64,000 bases of DNA from Cyclobacteriaceae bacterium (GCA_958296015.1 CATQIH010000018.1:1-64000), one strand, 5' to 3'. Counted from the stretch's first letter, positions 9,123 through 17,923 are shown. The notes: generated from the letters alone by a model not told the origin. A program made the numbers and translations.

Positions 9123-10487
9123 TTAAGGCACTGAAGTAATTGAAGAATTAAAATCATCTTCCCATACCTTTTCTCCATTCAAATGGCTTAGCCGTACAAA
9201 GTCTACAGTACCTGTGCCTTCAAACTGATAATGGATACCTATAATTTCAGTTGGTTCATGAGGAAAAGTGGTTTCATAGGCTTTTTTCCCATCAACCCAT
9301 AAGCTTACCTGTTTCTGCTCAATTTTGCATTGTACATTTACCCATTCATCCAGATCACAGCCGAAGCCTGACAAATCGGTGTTGGTACTGACAACATTTT
9401 TGCCTGCTAAGTAGAGTTCCAACTGCCCCACGCACCCTTTGGCACACAGCGGAAAACTAATCATATCGTTGCGGCAGAGTAGGGTTACCTGAACATGCTG
9501 GCAAACAACTGTTCCCTGCGCGGGTGCTGACTTTATGCGGGTCTCAAACACAAAATTATCATTCATCAATCCGGTTTCAGGCAGTACGTTAACGTAATCA
9601 ACAGTAGTTGCTTTGGGTTTTACAGCAATACTTTGCTGTCGTATAGCCGAAACAGGCAAATGCAATACACCATCGCGGATGACCTCATTAGGTTGAAAAT
9701 ATATCGGTACGGGTTCCTGATGCACCGCCGCAATCCATCCGTTGGAAGGAATGATCAGGTCGTGTTCGCGCACTACCTGTTGGTTTACCACTAGCTTGGC
9801 CCGGTAGTAGCCAGGATAGTAATAAATTGCACTATGCTCATGCCCGGTCCTGTCTACCTGCTGGCGGCGGCTTGCATCCCACGATTGTTGAATAAAGACC
9901 GAATCGGTAGGTAATGCCTGGGAAGCATCATAATGAAATATAACAGAATTGGGCAAGCCCTTTGTCACGGTTTGACTGCTAAAAGAAAAGTTTGCAGACG
10001 ATGTTGGGCTGGGTGACGAAAGATCCTGAAAAAGTAGTACCACAGCACTGATGCCTAACATTAGTCCGATGACTATGATCCACTGCCTGCGATGTAAAAA
10101 GCGATGCTCCAGTGTCATATCTGCTGGTATTTGCACAGGCGAAGTACGTTGGGGTTCGGCAGGTGCTTTTGTAGGCACACTGTTGTTGGACTCACTTGCT
10201 AGTGAGTGTTGAAAATCACGCCAATTGTCATAGCCTATGAAAGTAGCCAGTGCATTCAGTGTGGTGAGGGTTGGTGCTGAACGGTAGCTAACTCTTCCCC
10301 ATATACGTTTCAGGGTGGTGATGCTCAACCTCGTGCCCGTATGCTGAGTAATTTCCTCTCCCAGTTGTTCAAAATCCTGCGTAGACCAGTCCTGGCTATT
10401 GTCAGGAAGGTGAATTTCCTCGCTTGCTTTTTCTTCTATCAGTCTGAGGCATTGGGCAAGATCGGGAGTTTTCCGGGGTGTTGACAT
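9123..10487 (-). CDS. Membrane-anchored regulator-like protein with C-terminal LamG-like domain
   Basis: The 454-residue protein has an N-terminal region (residues 10-95) with ITTLKRIWGRVSY and LNALATFIGYDNWRDF, a pattern common at the N-terminus of Bacteroidota proteins and probably DNA-binding. One membrane helix follows at about 134-154. The outer part has a PKD-like stretch (VIFHYDAS, YRAKLVVN) and a C-terminal concanavalin/LamG-like region (VDFVRLSHLNG). A DNA-binding head with an outer ligand-binding tail suggests a one-component sensor. The gene is divergent from the secreted LamG/DUF1080-like gene at 10674, its likely partner or target. The substrate is unknown. Confidence 0.6.
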   Translation of the reverse strand: MSTPRKTPDLAQCLRLIEEKASEEIHLPDNSQDWSTQDFEQLGEEITQHTGTRLSITTLKRIWGRVSYRSAPTLTTLNALATFIGYDNWRDFQHSLASESNNSVPTKAPAEPQRTSPVQIPADMTLEHRFLHRRQWIIVIGLMLGISAVVLLFQDLSSPSPTSSANFSFSSQTVTKGLPNSVIFHYDASQALPTDSVFIQQSWDASRRQQVDRTGHEHSAIYYYPGYYRAKLVVNQQVVREHDLIIPSNGWIAAVHQEPVPIYFQPNEVIRDGVLHLPVSAIRQQSIAVKPKATTVDYVNVLPETGLMNDNFVFETRIKSAPAQGTVVCQHVQVTLLCRNDMISFPLCAKGCVGQLELYLAGKNVVSTNTDLSGFGCDLDEWVNVQCKIEQKQVSLWVDGKKAYETTFPHEPTEIIGIHYQFEGTGTVDFVRLSHLNGEKVWEDDFNSSITSVP

Positions 10488-10673
10488 GAGATCAGTTTTT
10501 ATGCGTCTGAGCAGGCTTGCACAAACTTGAACAGCACTTGTATAGCTTTGAATGGCTGTTTTGATGTACTCTCTTCAACTTTGCTGCACACGAACACCCA
10601 ACTGATCAAATATATAATATTTAATGTTGTTGTTGCTCTTTTTATCAGATGATTCATTTAAAAACAAGAAATC

Positions 10674-11783
10674 ATGAAATGTTTATTGCTTATACTCTTT
10701 GCGCTATCTTTTACGTATGCTATCCATGCTCAAACGATGGTTCCCTTTGACTCCGCACATTGGATTATCACTGGCAAGGTGGCCGAAGAATCCCTTCAGG
10801 GCGAGAATTGGATTCGCCTGACCGAAGGAGAGATGTACCTGAAAGACAGTACGTTTCTGAATGGTACGATAGAATTTGACATGGCTCTTACTCAGGATCG
10901 TTATTTTCCTGGCTTTGGCTTTCGGGTGCAGGACAAAGACAACTACGAAAATATCTATCTGCGTCCGCACCAAATGGGCAATCCCGATGCCATTCAATAT
11001 ACGCCCGTATTTAATGGGCAGGCTGCCTGGCAGTTGTATTACGGGGAAGGGTACTCAACTGCTGTGATGTATCCGATGGGCGAATGGGTGCATGTAAAGT
11101 TGGTAGTTCGAGACAGGCAGGCAGAAGTATACATCAACGATGCCAACAAGCCAACATTGGTCATCCATCAGCTCAAACGTGAACCCAAACCCGGAAAAAT
11201 TAGCCTGATCAACGGCGCGCCGACAGTGGCACGCTTCAAAAACTTCAGCTATATCAAACAAGTTGAACCATCGCTCGCTGGAGAATTTCAGCCGGAAGTT
11301 GCTCCGCTATCCGGCACAATCCTGAACTGGCAGGTGTCTTCCCCTTTTGATGAAAAGCAGTTGCAGGATGACGAGGTGCTTTCTGAGAAAATGATTAAAG
11401 GTTTGGATTGGTATAGGATGGTAGCTGAAAGCTCCGGATTGGTGAATCTTGCCAGAGAAAGCAAACTCAGTGAAGGCCAAAATACAGTGTTCTGCAAAGT
11501 GACGTTGACCTCTGACAAATCACAGACCAAAAAACTGCAATTAGGCTTTAGCGATCGGGCAAAAGTATATGTCAATGGCCGGCCAATATATGCAGGGCAG
11601 GACGTATTCGCTTCCCGCGATTACCGCTTTCTGGGTACCATTGGTTACTTTGACACCCTCTATGTAGACTTGAAAAAAGGAAAAAACGAACTTTGGATTG
11701 CCGTTTCCGAAACCTTCGGAGGCTGGGGCCTTCAGGGACGCATCGCCGATCAAACCGGATTGTCAATAGAGGCACTTGAGTAA
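10674..11783 (+). CDS. Secreted DUF1080/LamG-like protein
   Basis: The 369-residue protein begins with a signal peptide (hydrophobic residues 2-16, cleavage after IHAQ). Residues 25-190 look like a DUF1080/concanavalin-type beta-sandwich (IEFDMALTQ, FGFRVQDKDNYENIYLRP, WVHVKLVVRD, DANKPTLVI, ARFKNFSY). The C-terminal 150 residues form a second beta-rich, jelly-roll-like part (KVYVNGRPIY, GKNELWIAVSE). Such modules bind or cleave carbohydrate, but no catalytic residues can be assigned. It is divergently transcribed from the regulator-like gene at 9123, with 186 bp between them. Confidence 0.7.
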   Translation: MKCLLLILFALSFTYAIHAQTMVPFDSAHWIITGKVAEESLQGENWIRLTEGEMYLKDSTFLNGTIEFDMALTQDRYFPGFGFRVQDKDNYENIYLRPHQMGNPDAIQYTPVFNGQAAWQLYYGEGYSTAVMYPMGEWVHVKLVVRDRQAEVYINDANKPTLVIHQLKREPKPGKISLINGAPTVARFKNFSYIKQVEPSLAGEFQPEVAPLSGTILNWQVSSPFDEKQLQDDEVLSEKMIKGLDWYRMVAESSGLVNLARESKLSEGQNTVFCKVTLTSDKSQTKKLQLGFSDRAKVYVNGRPIYAGQDVFASRDYRFLGTIGYFDTLYVDLKKGKNELWIAVSETFGGWGLQGRIADQTGLSIEALE

Positions 11784-11850
11784 AATATAGTAATATCATA
11801 CAACCCATAAATGGATTTGCTTCTGTATTGGAGTTTGATATCTTAACAAT

Positions 11851-11903
11851 GCGCAAATCCTCAAAACCGCCGCCCAGCGGTAGATAGCCTGCGGAGTGAA
11901 TAA
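11851..11903 (+). repeat. Orphan permease 3' tail, copy B
   Basis: It lies 68 bp past the secreted LamG gene and directly before a wrecked nucleotidyltransferase gene. The end GATAGCCTGCGGAGTGAATAA corresponds to the last codons of the permease at 13063-15459, with four bases (AACC) missing in front of it. Only the very end of a permease gene is left. Confidence 0.7.
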
Positions 11904-11927
11904 GGTTACTTAAAATCATTACATTTG

Positions 11928-12243
11928 ATGATGGTAGTTCGTGAAGACATCTTAGCTAAAGTAAAGCAGGCTATTCAACAAGTAGATACTCAGGCAGAAA
12001 TGATTTTGTTTGGCTCCCAGGCTAAAGGCAATGCACGTCCGAATTCAGATTGAGATTTCCCTGATCCTTTTGCAAAAACCACTCAATGAAGTGATAGAAG
12101 ATACGCTTAGAAATAGCTTGTATGATCTTGAACTTCAGACCGGACAAAGTATCAGTGCTGTGAACGAACACAAACGGCAATGGGCCAATCTGGAAGTCGC
12201 TCCTTTGTACAAAAATATTCAAAATGAAGGGATAGTAGTATGA
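11928..12243 (+). pseudogene. Nucleotidyltransferase antitoxin (MNT family), stop plus frameshift
   Basis: From the ATG at 11928 the frame gives a normal start and the GSQAKGNARPNSD active-site segment, then TGA at 12051-12053 where the family has Trp (SDWD). An extra C in the next few bases (TTCCCTG) moves the frame. With both corrected, the sequence continues as DFLILLQKPLNEV and ends NEGIVV at 12243, a complete 105-residue protein. The lesions fall on the metal-binding Asp motif, so the product is surely inactive. It overlaps the truncated HEPN gene by ATGA. Confidence 0.85.
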
Positions 12244-12410
12244 GTTATTCTAAACAGGATTTGTCAAACTATCACAAAGCCAGAGCAGGAGAAGCCCTAG
12301 AAAAGGCAAAATTATTGGCATCTTCTCATCATTGGAACGCCACGGCCAACCGCCTGTATGATGCCTGTTTCTATAATCCACACAGTAAATTTACTAATAT
12401 AAGACGCTAA
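12240..12410 (+). pseudogene. HEPN-domain protein, truncated
   Basis: An ATG overlaps the stop of the nucleotidyltransferase remnant in the usual ATGA arrangement and opens a 56-residue frame. Its first 45 residues match the N-terminal helices of HEPN proteins that accompany such antitoxins (AGEALEKAKLL, NATANRLYDACFY). The sequence then changes to unrelated residues and stops. The second half, which would contain the RX4-6H active site, is absent, so this looks like a deletion rather than a point mutation. Confidence 0.75.
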
Positions 12411-12462
12411 CGGAGATGAATCTTTCACTTGATTCTTTCGTAGTTATAGGTTAAATAGCGAT

Positions 12463-12759
12463 ATGGATACTTTACCTCCTCAAATTGCTGCTTCCTTGTT
12501 ATGGGAGTATGATCTGTCAGCCTTTGTACAGCAACCCGAGCTATGGCAAAGTATGAAGGCAGTGGTGATTCAGCGGGGCTGGCCCCGGGATTGGAAAGAG
12601 ATGATGCGCTATTATGGTTACGAAGAAGTAAGAGAAACCATAAAGCAACTTCCCCTCACCGAGCCACGAAACCGTAATTTCGTATGCATCGTCTTCAACC
12701 TACAACCTAAAGAGCTATGGTCTACCGAGAAACGGTTAGCGATGCTACATTCGCTTTGA
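12463..12759 (+). CDS. DUF6922-like small protein
   Basis: The 98-residue protein has the layout of DUF6922-type proteins: LPPQIAASLLWEYD near the start, a GWPRDWKEMMRYYG core and a C-terminal LTEPRNRNF with VFNLQPKEL. Homologues often precede AbiEii-type nucleotidyltransferase toxins and are thought to act as antitoxins. No such partner follows here, so this may be an orphan. Its last 38 bases overlap the minus-strand gene that ends at 12722. Confidence 0.55.
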   Translation: MDTLPPQIAASLLWEYDLSAFVQQPELWQSMKAVVIQRGWPRDWKEMMRYYGYEEVRETIKQLPLTEPRNRNFVCIVFNLQPKELWSTEKRLAMLHSL

Positions 12760-12904
12760 TCGGATGTTGATCTACTGTATGGATAAAATTTTGTAGGTTT
12801 TTTTCCTGCGCTTCTTGCATAATCTCTTCTATCAGAGCAGTCACCTTTTGACGTTGTTCTTCGGAAAGGCTGTCAATCTCCTGTTTCACCTGCTCTTTCG
12901 TCAT
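12722..12904 (-). CDS. Small antitoxin-like helical protein
   Basis: The 60-residue product begins MTKEQVKQEIDSLSEEQRQK and stays charged and helical through residue 38, like the N-terminus of many short antitoxins. No toxin gene is adjacent. The overlap with the end of the DUF6922-like gene lowers confidence, but the N-terminal composition is protein-like rather than that of a shadow frame. Confidence 0.4.
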   Translation of the reverse strand: MTKEQVKQEIDSLSEEQRQKVTALIEEIMQEAQEKNLQNFIHTVDQHPIKANVASLTVSR

Positions 12905-13062
12905 AATAGTATGTGTTTAGGTTATAACAAAAATAACAACTTTTGCCGTTCTCTACAAAATACAGTTACTTGGCTGCAAGAAGTTTGGAAGTAGTTATCT
13001 AAATGATCAGTTTAGCCTTTTGCTGTCTTTCAGCAGGCAATACGTAGAAAATATCGGCAACG

Positions 13063-15459
13063 ATGCTCAAAAACTATTTCACAAACACTTTCAGATACTT
13101 ACGCAAACATCCGCTTGCCACGGGCATCAACCTGTTTGGACTGGCCACGGGTATATGTGTGTGCATCTTTGCTTTGGTGTACGTCCGGTTTGAGCTAAGC
13201 TACGATACCTATCACAAAAAAGCTGATCAGATATATCGTTTGGTGACTGATGTGAAGACCTCTTCTGGCATCAGCCACGAAAGTACTTCTGCGCCGATGG
13301 CTCCGTTCATTCAGGCAAATTTTTCGGAAATAGAATTGTCTGCGCGCGTGTTGCTGGACTATCTTATGGTGCAAAATAAAGAGCGTCGCTATTTCAAAGA
13401 AGAGCCACTGGCGTATGCTGACCCTTCATTATTTTCAGTGTTTACCCTTCCGCTAATCAGTGGTGAAGCTCATACTGCCCTGGAAAAACCCTTTAGCATC
13501 GTATTGTCGGAGACGGCCGCCCGCAGGTATTTTGGCACTATTGATTGCCTGGGAGAAACCCTGATACTGGATGAATCTCCTGCCACTATCACAGGCGTGA
13601 TGAAAGATATGCCCTACAATAGCCATTTCAGAGTGGATATGCTGGTCTCTATGGCTACGCTGCTTGAAAAGTGGAATCCTGCTATGAGCAATCAGTGGAT
13701 GCGGTTCGGGTTTTATACTTACTTGCTGTTGCCCAAAGCTAGTGACATAACACGTTTGGAGCACAGTCTCACAGACTTTGTTCAGCAGCATATTGGTCAG
13801 AGCGAGGCGTATTATCAACTTTTGCTGGAGCCATTAACAGAGGTTTATCTACAGGGAAAAACAAGAGGCAGCCGTTATGGGAGTTCGGTGAGCGGTAACA
13901 TCAACGATATCTACATTTTTGCGTTGGTGGCTGCTTTTGTGCTGTTCATTGCCTGTTTCAACTTTGTCAACATGTCCACAGCACTTTCCATGTACCGTAC
14001 CAAAGAAATAGGGGTGCGTAAAGTATTTGGAGCCACAAGAAGGCAACTGCTATGGCAGCTTTTGCTGGATGCCGTGCTGCTTAGTCTGATTGCGCTGGCA
14101 TTGGCTATCGTGTTATGTATTCTTTTGCTGCCTGCCTTCAACCAGTTATCAGGAAAGATCATCAGAACTCATACGTTTGAACATCTTTATGAAGTGGTTT
14201 GGCTGGTATTAGGCACCTGTATGGTTGGCTTACTTTCTGGTATCTATCCAGCTGTTTTTCTATCCGGATTTCCTTCCATGCAAAGTCTTCAAAGTAGCAC
14301 ATCTACTGTGGCTAAAAAAGGATGGCTTCGCAAATCGTTGATCGTCGTACAGTTTTCTGTCTCTATCATCCTGATGACCGCTACCGTGGTGGTATACCAG
14401 CAATTAAGTTACATGCAAAACCATGCGTTGGGGTTTGATAAACAGCACAAGCTGGTGATAGATTTTCATTACGACAAAAGAATTTCAGATCACCTTGGAA
14501 CAATAAAACAGCAGCTCACTGCCATTCCCGGAATCCAACGTGCAACTTTTTCTTCCAGCGTTCCGGGCAGAGCCAATCGGAAGTATCTGACGGCTATTGA
14601 AAATGCTGACAGCACCTTACAGGAATTTCAGTCAGATGTATACTTTGTGGATCATGATTTCCTGACGCAGTATCAAATAGGGCTGGTTGCTGGCAGAGGC
14701 TTTTCAAAAGACAGGATGGCTGATTCCACTGAGGCGATGCTGATCAATGAAGCGGCTGTCAGAAGCCTGGGTTACACCAGGCCGGAAGCCGTGATAGGCA
14801 AACGGTTTGAGCAGCAGGGCAGTCGTGGTTGGGTGGCAGGCGTAGTGAAAGATTTTCACTTTCATTCTTTCAAAGAAGCAATACAGCCGCTTACCCTGCG
14901 GATCACGCCAGGATGGAATCTCTACACTTTTATGACGCTCAATATTTCTTCTGCAAACATCTCAGCAACGATTAGGCAGGTAGAAAACCTCTGGTCAGCG
15001 TGGATGCCCGGAAAACCGATGAGTTACTTTTTTGTAGACGATGCCTATCATGCGCAGTATCTGGCTGAAGAAAGATTTGGAAAGCTTTTTACCTGCTTTG
15101 CCCTGTTAGCCATGCTGATTGCTTGCCTGGGATTGCTGGGTTTATCAGCATTTAGTACCAACGCACGCACCAAAGAAATCGGCATCCGCAAAGTGCTGGG
15201 TGCCTCTGTGAGCAGCGTTCTGCTATTGCTCTCCAAAGATTACATCAAGCTCATCCTGATTGCCCTGCTCATCGCCATTCCTGTGGCCAATTACTTCATC
15301 GCTGAATGGCTGCAAAGCTTTGCTTACCGCATCGAAATACAATGGTGGTTGTTTGCCTTGCCCGGTGTGTTAGTACTGCTCATTGCTTTGCTTTCGGTAA
15401 GCGGGCAGACGCTGAAAGCCGCTCGGCAGAACCCGGTGGATAGCTTGCGGAGTGAGTAA
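13063..15459 (+). CDS. FtsX/MacB-type ABC transporter permease
   Basis: The 798-residue inner-membrane protein has the Bacteroidota two-module layout. A membrane helix at about 20-42 (INLFGLATGICVCIFALVYV) is followed by a large periplasmic domain, an FtsX module near 285-405 with the repeat TKEIGVRKVFGATRRQLLWQ, a second periplasmic domain, and a second FtsX module near 675-790 with TKEIGIRKVLGASVSSVLLL. These permeases work with separate ATPases to move lipoproteins, peptides or antibiotics. No ATPase gene is adjacent. Its 3' end is copied three times elsewhere in the window, at 9024, 11851 and 16010. Confidence 0.92.
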   Translation: MLKNYFTNTFRYLRKHPLATGINLFGLATGICVCIFALVYVRFELSYDTYHKKADQIYRLVTDVKTSSGISHESTSAPMAPFIQANFSEIELSARVLLDYLMVQNKERRYFKEEPLAYADPSLFSVFTLPLISGEAHTALEKPFSIVLSETAARRYFGTIDCLGETLILDESPATITGVMKDMPYNSHFRVDMLVSMATLLEKWNPAMSNQWMRFGFYTYLLLPKASDITRLEHSLTDFVQQHIGQSEAYYQLLLEPLTEVYLQGKTRGSRYGSSVSGNINDIYIFALVAAFVLFIACFNFVNMSTALSMYRTKEIGVRKVFGATRRQLLWQLLLDAVLLSLIALALAIVLCILLLPAFNQLSGKIIRTHTFEHLYEVVWLVLGTCMVGLLSGIYPAVFLSGFPSMQSLQSSTSTVAKKGWLRKSLIVVQFSVSIILMTATVVVYQQLSYMQNHALGFDKQHKLVIDFHYDKRISDHLGTIKQQLTAIPGIQRATFSSSVPGRANRKYLTAIENADSTLQEFQSDVYFVDHDFLTQYQIGLVAGRGFSKDRMADSTEAMLINEAAVRSLGYTRPEAVIGKRFEQQGSRGWVAGVVKDFHFHSFKEAIQPLTLRITPGWNLYTFMTLNISSANISATIRQVENLWSAWMPGKPMSYFFVDDAYHAQYLAEERFGKLFTCFALLAMLIACLGLLGLSAFSTNARTKEIGIRKVLGASVSSVLLLLSKDYIKLILIALLIAIPVANYFIAEWLQSFAYRIEIQWWLFALPGVLVLLIALLSVSGQTLKAARQNPVDSLRSE
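15391..15459 (+). repeat. Permease 3' tail, parental copy C
   Basis: These last 69 bases of the intact permease gene encode SVSGQTLKAARQNPVDSLRSE and are the reference for the orphan tails A, B and D. Confidence 0.8.
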
Positions 15460-15520
15460 ATTTGCTTTTGTAAGAAAAGATTATGTGCTATCTTTATTTT
15501 CACAAGATAAGACAGCTATT

Positions 15521-15760
15521 ATGATTGTAGAATATATCAAGGCCGCTATGCACAAGGCTCAATATGAGATGTTGGAAGACCAGACTTTTTATGGAGAAAT
15601 TGTTGGTTTTGAAGGCGTGTATGCCAATGAACTTACCCTGGAAGGTTGCAGAGATGAGCTTGCTTCCGTACTGGAAGACTGGATATTATTTAGTCTTACC
15701 CAACAACTGCCCTTGCCTGTTGTGGACGGTATTAAGTTGGAAGTTAAAAAGGTAGCCTGA
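15521..15760 (+). CDS. hicB: HicB-type antitoxin
   Basis: The frame is open from 15452, but the ATG at 15521 gives a 79-residue protein that begins directly with the family pattern: KAQYEMLEDQTFYGEIVGFEG, then a C-terminal half with ELTLEGCRDELASVLEDWI. HicB binds and neutralises the mRNA-cleaving toxin HicA and represses the operon. Its stop overlaps the hicA start by one base (TGATG). The antitoxin-first order occurs in many hicBA pairs. It lies between the permease and a second copy of the permease 3' end. Confidence 0.85.
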   Translation: MIVEYIKAAMHKAQYEMLEDQTFYGEIVGFEGVYANELTLEGCRDELASVLEDWILFSLTQQLPLPVVDGIKLEVKKVA

Positions 15761-15978
15761 TGCCAGCCCTTGGTCCTGTCAAAAGAAAAGACTTCATCCG
15801 GTATCTAAAACGACTTGGGTTTGACGGGCCTTTTTCGGGTGGTAAACACCAGTTTATGGTGAAAGATAAGCTTCGTCTCACATTGCCTAATCCGCACCAG
15901 CAGGAAATTTCTCAAAGTCTGCTCATCAGAATTCTCAAACAGGCTGGTATTTCAAGAGAGGCCTGGGAAAGTGCATAG
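15760..15978 (+). CDS. hicA: HicA-type mRNA interferase toxin
   Basis: The 72-residue protein has the compact dsRBD-like HicA fold: PVKRKDFIRYLKRLGF, then GGKHQFM with the catalytic His, LTLPNPHQQEI, and a final helix LIRILKQAGIS. HicA cleaves mRNA without the ribosome. All family landmarks are present, so this toxin appears intact, unlike the HEPN and MazF toxins in the window. Confidence 0.88.
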   Translation: MPALGPVKRKDFIRYLKRLGFDGPFSGGKHQFMVKDKLRLTLPNPHQQEISQSLLIRILKQAGISREAWESA

Positions 15979-16009
15979 CATTTTCTATAGAAATTTGATA
16001 AACTGGCTT

Positions 16010-16092
16010 TACTGATTACTTCGCTTTCAGTGAGCAGGTGCACACTAAAAGCCGCTAGGCAAAATCCGGTAGATAGCTTGCGGAAGGAATAA
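16010..16092 (+). repeat. Orphan permease 3' tail, copy D
   Basis: Starting 32 bases after hicA, about 83 bases align without gaps larger than a codon to the last 27 codons of the permease that ends at 15459 (LITSLSVSRCTLKAARQNPV, then DSLRKE and a stop). The copy is diverged at scattered positions but keeps the frame and stop codon. With copy C it brackets hicBA. Confidence 0.85.
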
Positions 16093-16148
16093 GCTATAGG
16101 ACAAAGGAATATTAGAAAATAGGAAACTGAACAAAACACTCATGTCTT

Positions 16149-16185
16149 CCGTCCCGGTGGGGCGCCACCCGGTGGAGCACCACCC
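16149..16185. repeat. GC-rich palindromic mini-repeat
   Basis: This GC-rich stretch beside the glnS 3' end reads CGTCCCGGTGGGGCGCC followed by ACCCGGTGGAGCACC. It consists of short inverted repeats and matches both insertions in the recombinase pseudogene at 55888 and 56841. The surrounding bases are AT-rich, so it stands out as inserted. Confidence 0.6.
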
Positions 16186-16216
16186 AGTAAGAAACTACCC
16201 TGGTCTCCGTTCTCCT

Positions 16217-17923
16217 TCATTTATCCTGCATCTTAGCCCAGGTGTCTTTCAGTGTCACGGTCTGGTTGAATACCAGCTTTTCTTCTGTAGAGTCAGGGTC
16301 TACACAGTAGTAGCCTTTGCGCATAAACTGGAACCGATCTAGTGCTTTAACACCTTTCAGGCTGGGTTCTACATACGCGGTCTCAATAATTTGCAGCGAG
16401 TTGGGGTTCAGGAATTTTTTATAATCGTCTTTGTGCCCCGCCGGGTCAGCATCTATAAACAGCCGGTCGTAAATCCTTACTTCTACCGGCAAAGCATCTG
16501 CTTTGGAAACCCAATGAATAGTACCCTTCACCTTCTTGCCGCTGGTATCTTCGCCACTTTTGCTATCGGTATCATACGTGCAGCGAATCTCTGTGATCTT
16601 ACCGGTCTTCGGGTCTTTGTCATAACCGGTGCAGTAAATGATGTAAGCACCTTTCAGCCTTACCTCGCGGTCGGGACCCAGGCGGAAAAACTTTTTGGGT
16701 GAAGGAGGATTTTCCATAAAATCATCCGCTTCAATATACAACTCCCGGGAGAATGGTACCGCGCGTGTGCCTGCTTCCGGGTCTTCCGGATTGTTTTCTA
16801 TGTCCAGTTGCTCGGTTTTATCTTCTGGGTAATTGGTAATGACCAGCCTGACGGGGTCCAGCACACCCATCACCCGTGGAGCCGACTTGTTGAGGTCTTC
16901 GCGGATGCAGTATTCCAGCAGGCTCAGTTCGCTTACCTTATCGCGTTTGGCAACGCCTACTTTCTTGGCAAAATAGCGGATACTATTGGACGTGTATCCT
17001 CTCCGGCGAATACCCTTAATGGTAGGCAGCCGCGGATCATCCCAGCCATCAACGTAGCCTTCTTCCACCAGCTCGAGCAGCTTGCGTTTGCTGGTAATGG
17101 TATAGCTCAGGTTGACACGGGCAAACTCAATCTGGCGCGGACGGGGCTGCACCATGCCTGGATCAATCTCGGCGATCTGGTCGAGGTACCAGTCGTAGAG
17201 TGGACGGTGTACTTCAAATTCCAGAGTGCAGATGGAGTGGGTGATGCCTTCGATGGCATCGCTCTGGCCGTGTGCCCAGTCGTACATGGGGTAGATGAAC
17301 CATGTGTTGCCAGTGCGGTGGTGCTCTTTGTGCAGAATGCGGTACATCACAGGGTCGCGCAGTTGCATGTTGGGAGAAGTCATATCAACTTTGGCACGCA
17401 GGACGCGGGAGCCATCCGGAAACTCGCCGTTTTTCATGCGCTCAAACAGGTTGAGGCTTTCCTCTACCGGGCGGTTGCGGTATGGGCTTTCTTCTCCTGG
17501 CTCGGTAGGTACACCGCGCATCCGGCGGATTTCTTCCAGCGTAGAATCATCTACATAAGCTTTGCCTTTTTTGATCAGTGCGACAGCCAGTTCGTAGAGC
17601 TTATCAAAATAGTCGGAAGCGTAAAACTCACGATCACCCCAGCTAAAGCCCAGCCAATGCACATCATCGCGGATGGCATCCACATATTCTACATTTTCTT
17701 TTACAGGATTGGTATCGTCAAAGCGCAGGTTGGTCATGCCGTTGTATGCTTCTGCCAGCCCGAAGTTGAGGCAGATAGAAGCCGCATGGCCAATATGCAG
17801 ATAGCCGTTGGGTTCCGGAGGGAAACGGGTATGCACCACGCCGCCGTTTTTGCCTTTACTCAGGTCTTCTTCTATAATTTCTTCAATGAAATTCTTACTG
17901 GTGTTTTCTTCGTTTTCGCTCAT
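16217..17923 (-). CDS. glnS: Glutaminyl-tRNA synthetase
   Basis: The 568 residues match class I GlnRS: FPPEPNGYLHIGHA carries the HIGH motif, FDDTNP and YDWAHGQSDAIEGITHS bind the tRNA acceptor and glutamine, and SKRKL stands at the KMSKS position. The C-terminal beta-barrel anticodon domain is present. It charges tRNA-Gln in the cytoplasm. The presence of a true GlnRS implies direct charging rather than the amidotransferase route. The gene is intact. Confidence 0.97.
   Translation of the reverse strand: MSENEENTSKNFIEEIIEEDLSKGKNGGVVHTRFPPEPNGYLHIGHAASICLNFGLAEAYNGMTNLRFDDTNPVKENVEYVDAIRDDVHWLGFSWGDREFYASDYFDKLYELAVALIKKGKAYVDDSTLEEIRRMRGVPTEPGEESPYRNRPVEESLNLFERMKNGEFPDGSRVLRAKVDMTSPNMQLRDPVMYRILHKEHHRTGNTWFIYPMYDWAHGQSDAIEGITHSICTLEFEVHRPLYDWYLDQIAEIDPGMVQPRPRQIEFARVNLSYTITSKRKLLELVEEGYVDGWDDPRLPTIKGIRRRGYTSNSIRYFAKKVGVAKRDKVSELSLLEYCIREDLNKSAPRVMGVLDPVRLVITNYPEDKTEQLDIENNPEDPEAGTRAVPFSRELYIEADDFMENPPSPKKFFRLGPDREVRLKGAYIIYCTGYDKDPKTGKITEIRCTYDTDSKSGEDTSGKKVKGTIHWVSKADALPVEVRIYDRLFIDADPAGHKDDYKKFLNPNSLQIIETAYVEPSLKGVKALDRFQFMRKGYYCVDPDSTEEKLVFNQTVTLKDTWAKMQDK

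Noticed and set aside
10704-10997. Minus-strand frame in the secreted LamG gene
   Set aside because: It is antisense to a gene with signal peptide and clear domain; no sign of coding.
15452-15520. N-terminal extension of hicB
   Set aside because: The longest frame begins inside the permease tail and includes non-conserved residues; the ATG at 15521 fits the family.
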